DNA of 64,000 nucleotides from Natrinema longum (GCF_017352095.1 NZ_CP071463.1:2046001-2110000); one strand, 5' to 3'; numbered from the stretch's first letter, positions 42,550 to 54,922 are shown. A program made the numbers and translations. Notes: a model not told the origin generated them from the sequence alone.

Positions 42550-44789
42550 CGGGACTCACCTCCGTGCCCCGCGACGGGTGCAGTCGAATCGATCGTATTC
42601 GAGACGGTGAACTCGTCGACGGCGTCCGCGAGTTCGGCCGCCCGCTCGTCGAGTCGCGTCGCCTCCGCGGAAACGTCGGTAATCGTCGCGGTCGTCTCCT
42701 CGGCGGCCGCCGCGGCCTGCTGGGCTTGCGACGTCGTCTCGTTGGCGACGCTTGCGACGTCCTGGACGATCGTCGCGAGTTCCTCGGCGGAACTGGCCTG
42801 CTCGTCGGTCGCCTGATCGATCTCCTGGACGCCAGTGGTCACCTGTTCGATCTCCATGGCGATCCGGTCGAGCTTGTTCGAGAGGGAGTCGACCCGTTGG
42901 GTCGCCGATCCGATCGTCGATTCGGCCTCCTCGATCTGCGTTGCACTTTTCGTCGCTCGCTGCTGTATCGATTCGATCATGGTTTCGACGTCTTCGACTG
43001 CGGCCTGGGTCTGCTCTGCGAGTTCCTTGACCTCGTCGGCGACGGCCTGGAAGCCGCCGCTCTCGCTCGAGGCGCTCTCGGAGCGGGCCGATTCGATGGC
43101 CGCGTTCAACGCCAGCATGTTGGTCTGGCCGGCGATTTCGTCGATCAGTTCGACGATGTCCTGGATCTGTTCGGCCTCCTCGTCCAGCGATCGGATCGTC
43201 TCGGCGACGGCTTCCGTTCGGTCGCTGGCCGCGTGCATCTCGGCGGTCGTCTCCTCGGCGGCGGACCGGCCCTCCGTCGCCAGTTCGTCGACCTGTCCGG
43301 ACTGATCGGCGATGGTACTCGTGGCCGCAGCGACCTCCTCGACGGTCGCGGACATCTCCTTGACCTCGGTCGTCGCGACCGCCAGGTCCTCGGCCTGTTT
43401 CGAGGAGCCGTCCGAAATCTCCTGGACCGACGTGCTGACCTCCTCGCTGGCCCGCCGAATCTCGTCGGAACTGGTCTGGACCTCGGTACTCGTTCGGGCG
43501 ACCTCCGCCGAGATCGTCTTGACCTGTGCGACTGCCCGCTCCAGATCGGCGATCATCTCGTTGAACGCCTCGGCGATCGACACCATCGCCTCGTGGTCCG
43601 TCTCGGGGTCGAGGCGTCCCTCGAGGTCGCCGTCGGCACACGCCGCCATGACCTCGCTGTAGCGTTCCGCCTCGGCCTCGAGCTCTCGGTTGCGTTCTTC
43701 GGTCCGTTGCTGGGCCTCGCGGGCGCGTTCGCGCTGGTCCTCGAGGTCGGATAAGGTCTCCTTCAGCGAGTCCCGCATCGACGAGAACGAGTCGTAGAGG
43801 ATTCCGACCTCGTCGACCCGATCGGTCTCGAGGTCGACCTCGAGGTCGCCCGCTCCCATCCGTTCGGCTTTGCTCCCGAGCCGACGGAGGTACAGCGAGG
43901 TGTTCCCGCCGAGAATCACGCCGACGAGTCCGAGATGGAGGACGAAGACGAAGAGTACTGCCAACAGTGACGAGGTTGCGGTCTTCTGTGGGCCGTAGAC
44001 GGACGCTGCGGTGTCGTAGGTCGTAACCGTCAGCGATGCGTCGCCCACGTCGATCGATGCCGCCGTCGCCGCAAACTCGGTCTCGGAACCGTCGGGGGTA
44101 CCGGTGACGACGTCGCTTCCCTCAGTCGAGAGCGCGCCGAGGACGGCTTCGTCGCCAGCTGCCGGCTCCTCGCCGACTGTCGCGATCGTCTCGCCGTCGC
44201 CGTTCGTGACGACGGTCCGTCCCTCCGTCTCGAGGGCCGACGCGAACGCGTCGGTCGGCGCGGAGACGGCGACGTATCGCTGATCCTCGCCTGCCACGCT
44301 CGTGACGAACGAGAGGACGGAGTCGTTGGTCGCCACTCCCTCGTGGGGGGCACTGGGGCCGTTAGTGGGACCCTGAACGTCGGCCGTCTCGAAGAAGTTC
44401 TGGCCGGTAGCACCGTCCGCGCTGCTCGCGAGTACCTCGCCGTCGCCGTCGACGTAGTGTATCTCGGCGACTCGATCCCCGCGAGTGGACTGTGCCGTCT
44501 CGAGTCGTTGGCCGATCTCGTCGTCGGTACCCGTCCGCACGGTCGCGTCCGTTGCGAGGCCGTTCGCCGTTTCGACGTTCGTCTCGAGCCACCCGGCCGC
44601 AACGTCGCTGCGGTCGTCCGTCCGGTCGCTGAAGTGTTCCTCGGCCGCCGGACCGATGGAGCCGGTGACGTGGCCGAAAAAGAGCGCTGAGACGAGGATC
44701 GTCATCACGACGACTAACACGAAAATGAGCCCGATTTTTGTACTGTACGTTTCTCTGATTCGATCGGGGAGATAGTCCTCGAATGCCAT
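42546..44789 (-). CDS. Methyl-accepting transducer (Htr-like) paired with the opsin
   Basis: A 747-residue chemotaxis/phototaxis transducer. Order: TM1 (residues 19-39), an extracellular domain of about 230 residues, TM2 (about 268-290), HAMP (about 290-345), a second linker, and a cytoplasmic methyl-accepting coiled coil whose signalling hairpin reads DEIAGQTNMLALNAAIE near residue 550. It ends with a conserved EFTV-type region. The layout matches HtrI/HtrII, which sit next to their rhodopsins; here the stop overlaps the opsin ATG (ATGA). The large extracellular domain resembles a small-molecule sensor (Cache-like, by pattern only), so the complex could sense a ligand. ATG at 44789 chosen. 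Confidence 0.92.
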   Translation of the reverse strand: MAFEDYLPDRIRETYSTKIGLIFVLVVVMTILVSALFFGHVTGSIGPAAEEHFSDRTDDRSDVAAGWLETNVETANGLATDATVRTGTDDEIGQRLETAQSTRGDRVAEIHYVDGDGEVLASSADGATGQNFFETADVQGPTNGPSAPHEGVATNDSVLSFVTSVAGEDQRYVAVSAPTDAFASALETEGRTVVTNGDGETIATVGEEPAAGDEAVLGALSTEGSDVVTGTPDGSETEFAATAASIDVGDASLTVTTYDTAASVYGPQKTATSSLLAVLFVFVLHLGLVGVILGGNTSLYLRRLGSKAERMGAGDLEVDLETDRVDEVGILYDSFSSMRDSLKETLSDLEDQRERAREAQQRTEERNRELEAEAERYSEVMAACADGDLEGRLDPETDHEAMVSIAEAFNEMIADLERAVAQVKTISAEVARTSTEVQTSSDEIRRASEEVSTSVQEISDGSSKQAEDLAVATTEVKEMSATVEEVAAATSTIADQSGQVDELATEGRSAAEETTAEMHAASDRTEAVAETIRSLDEEAEQIQDIVELIDEIAGQTNMLALNAAIESARSESASSESGGFQAVADEVKELAEQTQAAVEDVETMIESIQQRATKSATQIEEAESTIGSATQRVDSLSNKLDRIAMEIEQVTTGVQEIDQATDEQASSAEELATIVQDVASVANETTSQAQQAAAAAEETTATITDVSAEATRLDERAAELADAVDEFTVSNTIDSTAPVAGHGGESR

Positions 44790-45257
44790 ATTGTCACACA
44801 AGTTATTCGAGCAGCGCGTTGCTGCCCGGTGTCTTCCTTACCACTGTTCACCCATCCCCATTGAATGTATCGGTCGGATTGATTGTCTCGGAGTGCGACC
44901 AGTCGAAACCTCACACGGGCGCGGGCTAGAGGGGGTTTGAACGGCATCCGCCTCGAGACAGAATATGTAGGATAAACGTGAATTCAGTTTCAAGAAGATT
45001 ATGTCCGTAGAAGTCCCGTATCGTCCATTGGTGGTCGATGAAGAAGATTAATAGTGCACATAGTTGAATTTATAGAACCTCTCCGGATACCGACAGTCGT
45101 ACGGTCCGTCGTGCGTCAGCGACGGTGTCCCCGAAAGACAGTGCGGTTACAGTGGTAAATCGTTCCAGTCGACCGTCTCGTACGGTCGGCTGTACCGAAC
45201 CGGCGCAATCACACGGTGGTTCGCGGTCGCGCCGGTAGTGACGGACGGTAGCCCGTC
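44790..45257. other. Intergenic region upstream of the transducer gene
   Basis: This 468-bp interval separates the transducer start from the leuS stop. An AT-rich stretch at about 44985-45080 is striking against the GC-rich background. The leuS end carries a family-A-like palindrome (45181-45257). I find no open reading frame or RNA gene worth calling; the promoter of the transducer must lie in the first about 100 bp but no convincing TATA box stands out. Confidence 0.5.
45181..45257. mobile_element. Diverged family-A palindrome abutting the leuS stop codon
   Basis: The ends tacggtcggctgtac and cccgtc, with an inner stem ccggcgc/gcgccgg, resemble the family-A element at 56114-56193 (shared tacgg ends, shared ccggcgcaa/gcgccggta core). 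On the leuS strand it starts directly after the TGA stop at 45258-45260, just as the 56114 copy follows the eif6 TGA. The far flank is tcg instead of the tca expected, so this copy is older or a chance resemblance. Confidence 0.5.
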
Positions 45258-47906
45258 TCAGTCGTCGATTTCGATCGCCGGTCGACCGGGTTCGGCGTTT
45301 TTCAGGGTTGCGTCGTCGACTTCCTCGGACCCGACGACGCGAACCGGGGCCTCGAACTCGCGTTCGATCAGCCAGGCGGCCGACTCGAGTGCCGCATGCT
45401 CGTCGTCCGGATCGAGCGTCATCGAGAGGGCTTCCCGTTCGGCCTGGAGATCCTGGCCGTAATCGGCGGCGGCGTCGCCCTCCTCGCGAATGTGTGTATG
45501 CCCCATGAGTTCGCCGATCAGGTTGTCGGCGTCGCTTTCGATCGCGATCTCGAGGGCGTCGTACTTCCACTCGGGGGCGATGACGACGTCGATCGCCTTC
45601 GGATCCTCGATCCCGGCGACCTCGACGATGTCGCGGATGTCCTCGCGGGTGTTCTCGACCAGTCGGCGGCGTTTGGCGACGTGGTCACGGTCGACCTGGG
45701 CGGTCGGCCACGCGGCCTCCGCGACGAGCCCGTCGCCGCCCAGCTCGTCGTACAACTCCTCGGTGAGGTGCGGTGCGACCGGCGCGAGCAGCCGAACGAC
45801 GGCCGACAGCCCGCGCTCGTAGGTCTCGGCGTGGGGTTCGGTGTAGTCCGAATACTGTCGGAGCGTCCGCACCAGATCCTGCGTCTCGCGCAGCGCCTTG
45901 TTGAACGTCAGGTCGTCGTACTCCGCGCTGGCGATGGCGATCGTCGCGTCGATCTCCGCGTCGACGTAGCTGGCGATCGCGTCGTCGTCACCCTCGGGTG
46001 CCTCGGCCGCGAACTCCTCGACCATCCCCTTGAGCCGTGTGAGGAAGGCGTAGGTCGACTGGACCCCTTCCTCGCTCCAGTCGAAAGCCGTGTCCGGCTG
46101 TGCAGCCTGCATTATGAACAGGCGCGCGGTGTCGGCTCCGTACTCCTCGACGATCCGCTGGGGCGAGACGACGTTGCCCTTCGACTTGGACATCTTCTCG
46201 CCCTCGAGTTGCACCATCCCCTGTGCCAGCAGGTTCTCGAAGGGTTCGCGGTGCTCGAGGCCCTCGTGGTCGGCCAGCACCTTGGTGAAGAATCGGGAGT
46301 ACAGCAGGTGCATCACGGCGTGTTCGATGCCGCCGACGTACTGGTCGACGGGCATCCAGTCGTTTGCCTGCTCGCGGTCGAAGGGGGCGTCCGCGAGGTC
46401 GGGAGAGACGTACCGCAGGAAGTACCACGAGGAGTCGACGAAGGTGTCCATCGTGTCGGTCTCTCGGGTTGCGTCGGCTCCACACTCCGGACAGCTCGTC
46501 TGCTTCCACTCCTCGGCGGCGTCGAGCGGGTTCCCGGTCGTGTTGATGAACTCGGGGAGTTCGACCGGCAGGTCGTCTTCGGGAACCATCACGGGCCCAC
46601 AGTCGTCGCAGTGGACGACCGGGATCGGCGTGCCCCAGTAGCGCTGGCGGGAGATTCCCCAGTCGCGCAGCTGGTACTGTTTGGCCTCCTCGGCGCTGTC
46701 GATCCCTTCGGTCAACCGCTCGCGTGCGGTCTCGCTGTCCAGACCCGAGTACTCCCCGGAGTTGATCAGCACGCCGTCCTCGGTGAACGCCGCTTCCTCG
46801 ACATCGGGGGCCTCGGGCTCTTCGCCGTCCTCGGGTTCGGGGGCGATGACGGGGACGATGTCCAGTCCCTTCTTCTCCGCGAAGGCGTGGTCGCGCTCGT
46901 CGTGGCCGGGGACGGCCATCAGTGCGCCGGTCCCGACGTCCGAGAGGACGAAGTCCGCAACGTAGACCGGGATCTCCTCGCCGGTGACGGGGTTGGTCGC
47001 GGTCAGGCCGGTCTCGACGCCGTTGGGTTCGTCGCCGTCGGGATCGGCCTCCTCCTCGACGAAGCGGCGGACGTCCTCGTCCTCCTCGGCGAGTTCCTCG
47101 CTGATCGGGTGGTCGGGCGCGAGCGCGAAGAAGGTCGCACCGTAGATGGTGTCGACGCGGGTGGTGAACGCTTCGACCGGTCCGTGCCCCTCGATTTCGA
47201 AGTCCAATTCGGTCCCGTACTGGCGGCCGATCCAGTTGCGCTGCATCTGGCGCACGGAGTTTGGCCACCCCTCGAGGTCGTCGATCGCCTCGAGCAACTC
47301 GTCGGCGTACTCGGTGATCTTCAGGAACCACTGCTCGAGTTCGCGCTGTTCGACGGGCGTGTCACAGCGCCAGCACAGTTCCGCCTCGCCTTCGACCTGT
47401 TCGTCGGCGAGGACGGTTTCGCAGTGGGGACACCAGTTGACGTCGGCGTCGCGTCGTTCGACCAGTCCTTCCTCGTGGAACCGGGAGAAGAGCCACTGGT
47501 TCCACTGGTAGTAGTCGGGCGTGCAGGTGGTGATCTCCCGGTCCCAGTCGTAGCCAAAGCCCATCGCCTCCATCTGGTCCGTCATCGTCTCGATGCAGTC
47601 GAACGTCCAGTCGCGCGGGTTCGTGTCGCGCTCTTTGGCCGCGTTCTCCGCGGGGAGGCCGAAAGCATCCCACCCCATCGGATGGAGGACGTCGTCGCCG
47701 TGCATCCGCCGGTAGCGGGCGTACGCGTCCGTGATCGTGTAATTACGGACGTGACCCATGTGGAGTTTGCCTGATGGATACGGGTACATCCCCAGGACGT
47801 ACGTCGGATCCTCGACGTCGTCCGGCGTCCGGTAGACGTCCGCTTCGTCCCACGCCGCTTGCCAGCGCCGTTCGACCGTCGCGTGGTCGTATCCCGCGTC
47901 ACTCAT
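45258..47906 (-). CDS. leuS: Leucine-tRNA ligase
   Basis: Class Ia synthetase charging tRNA-Leu, 882 residues. The HIGH motif is HMGH at residues 49-52 within YPYPSGKLHMGHVRNY, which together with the overall length indicates the bacterial-type LeuRS carried by haloarchaea. A large editing (CP1) domain occupies about residues 225-425, a zinc-binding cysteine set appears as CPHC...CWRC near residues 150-180, and the catalytic loop is KMSKSKGN near residue 571. Its TGA stop lies against a palindromic element. Confidence 0.96.
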   Translation of the reverse strand: MSDAGYDHATVERRWQAAWDEADVYRTPDDVEDPTYVLGMYPYPSGKLHMGHVRNYTITDAYARYRRMHGDDVLHPMGWDAFGLPAENAAKERDTNPRDWTFDCIETMTDQMEAMGFGYDWDREITTCTPDYYQWNQWLFSRFHEEGLVERRDADVNWCPHCETVLADEQVEGEAELCWRCDTPVEQRELEQWFLKITEYADELLEAIDDLEGWPNSVRQMQRNWIGRQYGTELDFEIEGHGPVEAFTTRVDTIYGATFFALAPDHPISEELAEEDEDVRRFVEEEADPDGDEPNGVETGLTATNPVTGEEIPVYVADFVLSDVGTGALMAVPGHDERDHAFAEKKGLDIVPVIAPEPEDGEEPEAPDVEEAAFTEDGVLINSGEYSGLDSETARERLTEGIDSAEEAKQYQLRDWGISRQRYWGTPIPVVHCDDCGPVMVPEDDLPVELPEFINTTGNPLDAAEEWKQTSCPECGADATRETDTMDTFVDSSWYFLRYVSPDLADAPFDREQANDWMPVDQYVGGIEHAVMHLLYSRFFTKVLADHEGLEHREPFENLLAQGMVQLEGEKMSKSKGNVVSPQRIVEEYGADTARLFIMQAAQPDTAFDWSEEGVQSTYAFLTRLKGMVEEFAAEAPEGDDDAIASYVDAEIDATIAIASAEYDDLTFNKALRETQDLVRTLRQYSDYTEPHAETYERGLSAVVRLLAPVAPHLTEELYDELGGDGLVAEAAWPTAQVDRDHVAKRRRLVENTREDIRDIVEVAGIEDPKAIDVVIAPEWKYDALEIAIESDADNLIGELMGHTHIREEGDAAADYGQDLQAEREALSMTLDPDDEHAALESAAWLIEREFEAPVRVVGSEEVDDATLKNAEPGRPAIEIDD

Positions 47907-48263
47907 TTGCTTATATACGTATAGCGTGAGACGCCGCCCTATACCTTTCCATACACTACAGTAGCCACTGCAAGTCGCTACACACCTGATCGCACGACAG
48001 CTATGTGATCGGTGTGTAGATCGTCGCAGTGGCTCCTATAGCCCGCCGACCCTCGATCGCATCTCGCGATCACCGTTCGAGCGCAACGTGCCCGCGACTG
48101 GCCCGACTCGAGTGGGGAGTCGAGCGCCGAATCGCCGGAATACCGATCGGCGTCACCGGACCGACGAGTCGCTGGTGGGACTCCTCGAGTCCAGCGCCGG
48201 CGGATCCGGTCCGACGGTGCCGGGAAGCGAGGTGTTTTATTCTCGGCTCGTCCCATCAGAGTC
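47907..48263. other. Divergent leuS/SDR intergenic region
   Basis: A 357-bp gap between divergent genes. It contains the family-B palindrome at 47957-48040. On the leuS side, ttatatacgtatag (about 47911-47924) lies close to the start codon and is TATA-rich; the SDR gene may use tgttttattctcgg at about 48233. The rest shows no coding sequence. Confidence 0.5.
47957..48040. mobile_element. Palindromic MITE-like element (family B), intact copy
   Basis: An 84-bp imperfect palindrome with arms agccactgc (47963) and gcagtggct (48034) and inner arms ctacacacctgatcgcac / gtgatcggtgtgtag. The centre matches the outer element at 17957-18124 after removal of its insertion. It has no coding capacity and lies in the promoter region between leuS and the SDR gene. 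Confidence 0.7.
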
Positions 48264-49034
48264 ATGGTAGCAGACGACACTGTCTTCGTCACGGGAGCGA
48301 GCCAGGGACTCGGCCGGGAAATCGCGATCGCGTTCGCGGACGCGGGTGCGAACGTCGCGCTCGCGGCCCGGAGCGACGGGATCGACGAGACCGCACAACT
48401 GATCGACGCACCCGACCGAACGCTGGCGGTCGAGACCGACGTGACCGATTCGGACTCGGTGGCCGACGCGATCGACGAAACGGTCGCGACCTTCGGCGGG
48501 CTGGACTGTCTCGTCAACAACGCCGGCATCGCCGGCCCCACCGCGCCGATCGAGGAGACCGAGGACGGCGAGTGGCTCGAGACGCTGGACGTCAACGTCG
48601 TCGGGATCGCCCGAACCACGAGAGAAGCGGCTCCGCACCTTCGTGACGGGGCGGACGGGAGTATCATCAACATCTCGTCGATCGGCGGCAAGCGGCCCTA
48701 CGCCAACCGGACGCCCTACGCAGCCTCGAAGATGGGTGTCATCGGACTCACTCGCGCGCTGGCCGCCGAGTTCGGCGACGACGGCGTGACGGTCAACGCG
48801 ATCTGCCCCGGCCCGGTCGAGGGCGATCGGATTCGGACCGTCTTCGAGAAGCAGGCCGAGGAGGCCGGCGTCCCCGTCGAGGCGGTCGAGGGCGAGGTCC
48901 TCGAGACGCTCATGATCGACGAACTGGTCCCGCCCGAGGAAGTCGCCGAACTCGCGGTCCACCTCGCGGATTCGGACTCGCGTCACGTGACGGGACAGGA
49001 CATCAACGTCTCGTCGGGCGGGGCGTGGTATTGA
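48264..49034 (+). CDS. SDR family oxidoreductase
   Basis: A 256-residue classical short-chain dehydrogenase/reductase. It has the NAD(P) loop TGASQGLGRE (residues 10-19), NNAG near residue 89, the catalytic serine in INISSIGG near residue 138 and YAASK (Y152, K156), all intact. The C-terminus SSGGAWY and overall pattern resemble 3-oxoacyl-ACP reductase/cyclohexanol-type SDRs, but the substrate is not determinable. It is monocistronic and convergent with ligA. Confidence 0.9.
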   Translation: MVADDTVFVTGASQGLGREIAIAFADAGANVALAARSDGIDETAQLIDAPDRTLAVETDVTDSDSVADAIDETVATFGGLDCLVNNAGIAGPTAPIEETEDGEWLETLDVNVVGIARTTREAAPHLRDGADGSIINISSIGGKRPYANRTPYAASKMGVIGLTRALAAEFGDDGVTVNAICPGPVEGDRIRTVFEKQAEEAGVPVEAVEGEVLETLMIDELVPPEEVAELAVHLADSDSRHVTGQDINVSSGGAWY

Positions 49035-49081
49035 GCGGCTGCTCCAACCGGCGGCTCGAGCGGCGTTCCCGACCGCGTTCG

Positions 49082-51581
<2,500 letters not shown>

Positions 51582-51585
51582 CCGA

Positions 51586-52536
51586 TCACTCGAGTTCCCA
51601 CTCGCGGTCGTCTTCCTCCTCCTCGTCACCGACGCCGAGATCGGCGACGCCGAGGTCGTCCAGCCCGACGTCGCCCCCTCGCCCGGGCGACTGGCGGTTC
51701 GCGCCGCGACCGCCGAGCCCCCCTCCGGCACCGCCCGGTCGGCCTCCCGCACCGCCGCGTCCGGCACCCTGACCGCCGCCCTGTCCGAGCAGCTCCTCGC
51801 GGTCGTCCATCATCTCCTGTTCGGCCCGTTCGCGCATCTGGTTTGCCTCGTCGGCGATCTCCTCGGCCTGGTCGAACTCGCCGAGCTCCTCGAGGATCTC
51901 GGCTTTCGTCTCGAGCACCTTGGCGTTGCGCAGGCCCAGCCGGATGGCGTTGTCGACGCAGTTGAGCGCCTCTTCTGCCAGTCCCCGCTCCGAGAGGAAA
52001 AAGGCGCGGTTGAACCAGCCCGCGGCGAAGCGCTCGTCGATCTCGATGGCGCGTTCGGCGTGCTCTAGGGCCTCGCTCGTCTCGCCGAACTCCCAGAGCG
52101 CGTACGCGAGGTTCGTCTCGGCCGTGGCGGCGTGTTCGCTCTCCTCGTCGATCCGCAGGGCCTCGCGGTGGGCCCCGATCGCCTCGTCGTACTCCTCGAG
52201 TTCGGCGTGGGCGACGCCCTTGTTCACCCACGCCTCCTGTGCGAGCTTGTCGTCCTCGGCGAAGCGGGCGGTCCGCTCGAAGGCGTCGGTGGCCTGTTCG
52301 TAGCGGTTGATCTGCATGTAGTTCAGGCCGACGTCGAGCAGTTCGCTCGCGTCGACGTCGTCCTGATCGATGTTGTGCGTGTCGAGCGTGTCGGTGACGA
52401 CGCGGGAGTCGACGGGGTCGACCTTCGAGGGGTCGACGCCGAGCTCCGGCGGGTCCAGATCGAACTCCTCGTAGGGATCGCCAAAGCCCTCCCCCTCGGA
52501 GAACTGGTGGTCGCGATCGTCGTCTCGGTCAGTCAT
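51586..52536 (-). CDS. Tetratricopeptide repeat protein
   Basis: A 316-residue soluble protein. Residues about 60-230 contain four to five TPR units (for example YMQINRYEQATDAFERTA, NKGVAHAELEEYDEAIGAH, AYALWEFGETSEALEHA, FNRAFFLSERGLAEEAL), which form a protein-binding superhelix. The N-terminus is acidic and the C-terminus (about 255-316) is a Gly/Arg-rich stretch then a strongly acidic tail. It forms a likely two-gene unit with the downstream DUF424 gene. Partner unknown. Confidence 0.87.
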   Translation of the reverse strand: MTDRDDDRDHQFSEGEGFGDPYEEFDLDPPELGVDPSKVDPVDSRVVTDTLDTHNIDQDDVDASELLDVGLNYMQINRYEQATDAFERTARFAEDDKLAQEAWVNKGVAHAELEEYDEAIGAHREALRIDEESEHAATAETNLAYALWEFGETSEALEHAERAIEIDERFAAGWFNRAFFLSERGLAEEALNCVDNAIRLGLRNAKVLETKAEILEELGEFDQAEEIADEANQMRERAEQEMMDDREELLGQGGGQGAGRGGAGGRPGGAGGGLGGRGANRQSPGRGGDVGLDDLGVADLGVGDEEEEDDREWELE

Positions 52537-52617
52537 TGTCAGAAGTTGGCGGTGACGACTGTTAAGGGCTGCGACCCAGGTAGCGGCGGCGTTGGATCGG
52601 CGTTCGACCCCCGCTTC

Positions 52618-54243
52618 TCAGACCCGCTTGCCGAGACGACTGGTGATCCCCCGAAGGGACTGTGTCACCTCGGCCGGGTGTGGCAATCCGAGCCGGTATC
52701 GGAGCCGGTCTTGCCCTTTGAACGGCTCGAACACCGCGGGCTCTTTGAGTTCCCAGAGTTCCGCACGGCCTCGAGCGCCGTGTCGATCGAAGATCGCGTT
52801 CGCCGCTCGACGCCCGGCCTCGTTGGCCGACTCCATCGAAGCCAGATCGGAGTTCGTTCGGACGTAGTCGCTTGCCAGCGTGAGGTTCCGGACGCTCACG
52901 TCGGCCGGCGGCCGGTTCCGAAGCGATCCCACGGTGTTGATCAACAGCGGCGATCGGTTCTCGACTCCGGTATCCGTTTCGACGATCGACGGATCGAGGA
53001 ACCAGTCGACCAGCATGTCGTCCCGCAGCCGCTGGGTGGGCCTGTTCAGGTGGGTCTTCAACTGCGCCCAGATCTCCTCGGCGATCTCCTCGCGCGTACA
53101 CGCTCTCGCGGGTTTTTCGTGGTAGATCCCCGGTGTGTCCCAGTCGGAGGCGATCACCGACAGGACGCCCTCGACCTCCTCGGGGCCACGGTCCTCGAGA
53201 TCGTAGCCCGTCCAGAACTGGCGCTGGGAGATCGAGGTCAGCGCCCACGGGGCGTCCGCGTAGACCTGGTGACCCCGCGTCAGTTCGACGTCCTCGGTGA
53301 GGTAGAACTGGATCCCGTTCATCCAGGCGGTATCGAGCCGGTCGATCCGTCCCAGTGCCGGCGCGGCCCGTCGCAGTTCCGGCGTGACGAACTGCGGGGC
53401 GACCTCGACCGGAACGGCCAGGACGAACTCGTCGGCCGTAACCGTCTCCCCATCCGCCAGTTCGGCACCGGTGACGCGCTGCCCGTCGAACTCGAGGCCC
53501 TGCACGGGGGTGTTCGGCCGGAACTCGACGCCCAGCGTCTCGAGGTGGGCGAGCCAGGGATCGATCCAGGCCTCGTTCGTCGGTGCGTTCAGGATCCGTT
53601 CGGTCGGCTCGGTCGGATCGAGCTGGCCGAACAGCAACTGCAGGTAGATGGTGCCGACGGTCCGGGCGCTGCCGACCTGCGGTCGGAGCGCGACGAGCGC
53701 CTGCGTGGCGTAGGCGAGCCGATCCCGGAACTCCGGCGAGCGGTTCTCGGCGTCGATGAACTCCCACCAGGAGACGTCGTCGAGTTCCCCCTCGCGTCGC
53801 TCCTCGCAGGCGGTCAACAGGTACAGCAACCGCTCGAGCAGGAAGCGAACGTCCTCGCGGGGCAGGTCCTCGGCGAAGGCGGGCCGGAGCGCCTCGAGCC
53901 AGCCACGCAGCGAATCGGGCGTACGCGTCTCGGCGATCCGGCCCGAATCCGTGGTACTCGCGATCAGCGTCGCTTCGGTCTCGACGAGATTGTCTTCGAC
54001 GGTGCCGGCACCGTCGGGGATCCGGGCCATCGTGTCGACGACGTGTCGGTAAAACGCCGGGAAGAACCGGAAGCCGTGCTCGCCGTGGAGCGCCGCCGGG
54101 TCGTCCGCGATCGGCATCGATCGTGCCTTCCCGCCGAAGCGGTCGTTTGCCTCGACGACGGTCACGTCGTACCCGCGCTCGGCGAGTTCGTGGGCCGCCG
54201 TGAGACCGCCGATCCCGCCACCGAGTACGGCAACATCAGTCAT
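52618..54243 (-). CDS. FAD-dependent oxidoreductase, phytoene-desaturase/amine-oxidase type
   Basis: A 541-residue flavoprotein. The N-terminal dinucleotide-binding motif VAVLGGGIGGLTAAHELAERG is followed by the second FAD motif with GGKARS near residue 38, and a C-terminal segment ending in NLTLASDYVRTNSDLASMESA that closes the FAD site. This pattern is that of the carotenoid desaturase / hydroxysqualene dehydroxylase group rather than classical CrtI. Haloarchaeal carotenoid or squalene metabolism is a reasonable guess, but no other isoprenoid gene is adjacent, so the substrate is open. Start at 54243 chosen because the Rossmann fold begins at once. Confidence 0.85.
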   Translation of the reverse strand: MTDVAVLGGGIGGLTAAHELAERGYDVTVVEANDRFGGKARSMPIADDPAALHGEHGFRFFPAFYRHVVDTMARIPDGAGTVEDNLVETEATLIASTTDSGRIAETRTPDSLRGWLEALRPAFAEDLPREDVRFLLERLLYLLTACEERREGELDDVSWWEFIDAENRSPEFRDRLAYATQALVALRPQVGSARTVGTIYLQLLFGQLDPTEPTERILNAPTNEAWIDPWLAHLETLGVEFRPNTPVQGLEFDGQRVTGAELADGETVTADEFVLAVPVEVAPQFVTPELRRAAPALGRIDRLDTAWMNGIQFYLTEDVELTRGHQVYADAPWALTSISQRQFWTGYDLEDRGPEEVEGVLSVIASDWDTPGIYHEKPARACTREEIAEEIWAQLKTHLNRPTQRLRDDMLVDWFLDPSIVETDTGVENRSPLLINTVGSLRNRPPADVSVRNLTLASDYVRTNSDLASMESANEAGRRAANAIFDRHGARGRAELWELKEPAVFEPFKGQDRLRYRLGLPHPAEVTQSLRGITSRLGKRV

Positions 54244-54367
54244 TAGCGTTCCTGGGGCAGCGATCGACATAACGGGCGTCCCTAACTACGAATCCCTCGA
54301 GACGGTCCTTATCGTTGCCGGCCCCGCCACCGTCACTATTGAGTACGGCGACCACGAGGACCCGAGT

Positions 54368-54922
54368 ATGCGGCTGTTCGTCAGCGTCGACCTCCCCGAC
54401 GATCTCGCCGACCCGGTCGCCGACCTGCAAGCCGAGTTCGCCGACGCGAGCGGGCTCGATTTCACCGACCCCGAGCAGGCCCACGTGACGCTGAAGTTCC
54501 TCGGAGATGTCAACGCGGATCGGCTCCCCGCCCTCGAGCGTGCACTCGAGGCCGCGGTCGACGATGCCGGCGTCGATCCGTTCCCCGTCAGATACGGCGG
54601 ATTGGGCGTCTTTCCGAGCCTCGAGTACATCAGCGTCGTCTGGCTGGGGGTCGAGCGGGGCGGCGACGAACTCACTCGGCTCCACGAGGCCATCGAGGAC
54701 CGCACGACGGCGATGGGTTTCGACGCCGAGGACCACGACTTCACCCCCCACGTTACGCTCGCCCGAATGGAACACGCCGGCGGGAAGGAACTGGTCCAGG
54801 ACCTCGTGCGGGAGCGCGAGCCGACGATCGGCGAGGATCGCGTCGACGAAATCCGGCTGACCGAGAGCACGCTCACGGACGACGGGCCGGTCTACTCGAC
54901 GGTCGAATCGTTTCCACTGTAG
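54368..54922 (+). CDS. thpR: RNA 2',3'-cyclic phosphodiesterase (LigT/ThpR family)
   Basis: A 184-residue 2H phosphoesterase. Both catalytic HxT motifs are present: HVTLKFLG with H39 and HVTLAR near residue 128. Family members hydrolyse 2',3'-cyclic phosphates to 2'-phosphates and were first described as 2'-5' RNA ligases. The start at 54368 ([14 protein letters not shown]) is dictated by the family N-terminus. It is divergent from the FAD oxidoreductase and precedes the ribosomal protein cluster by about 90 bp. Confidence 0.92.
   Translation: MRLFVSVDLPDDLADPVADLQAEFADASGLDFTDPEQAHVTLKFLGDVNADRLPALERALEAAVDDAGVDPFPVRYGGLGVFPSLEYISVVWLGVERGGDELTRLHEAIEDRTTAMGFDAEDHDFTPHVTLARMEHAGGKELVQDLVREREPTIGEDRVDEIRLTESTLTDDGPVYSTVESFPL

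Noticed and set aside
45001-45051. Possible small peptide from the ATG at 45001
   Set aside because: Only 16 codons, in an AT-rich region without a ribosome-binding site or homology.
45396-47774. 792-codon open frame opposite leuS
   Set aside because: Antisense of a synthetase gene with intact HMGH and KMSKS motifs; the shadow has no recognisable domain.
52132-54246. 704-codon open frame opposite the TPR and FAD oxidoreductase genes
   Set aside because: It spans two real minus-strand genes and the gap between them, which is typical of a GC-bias artefact.
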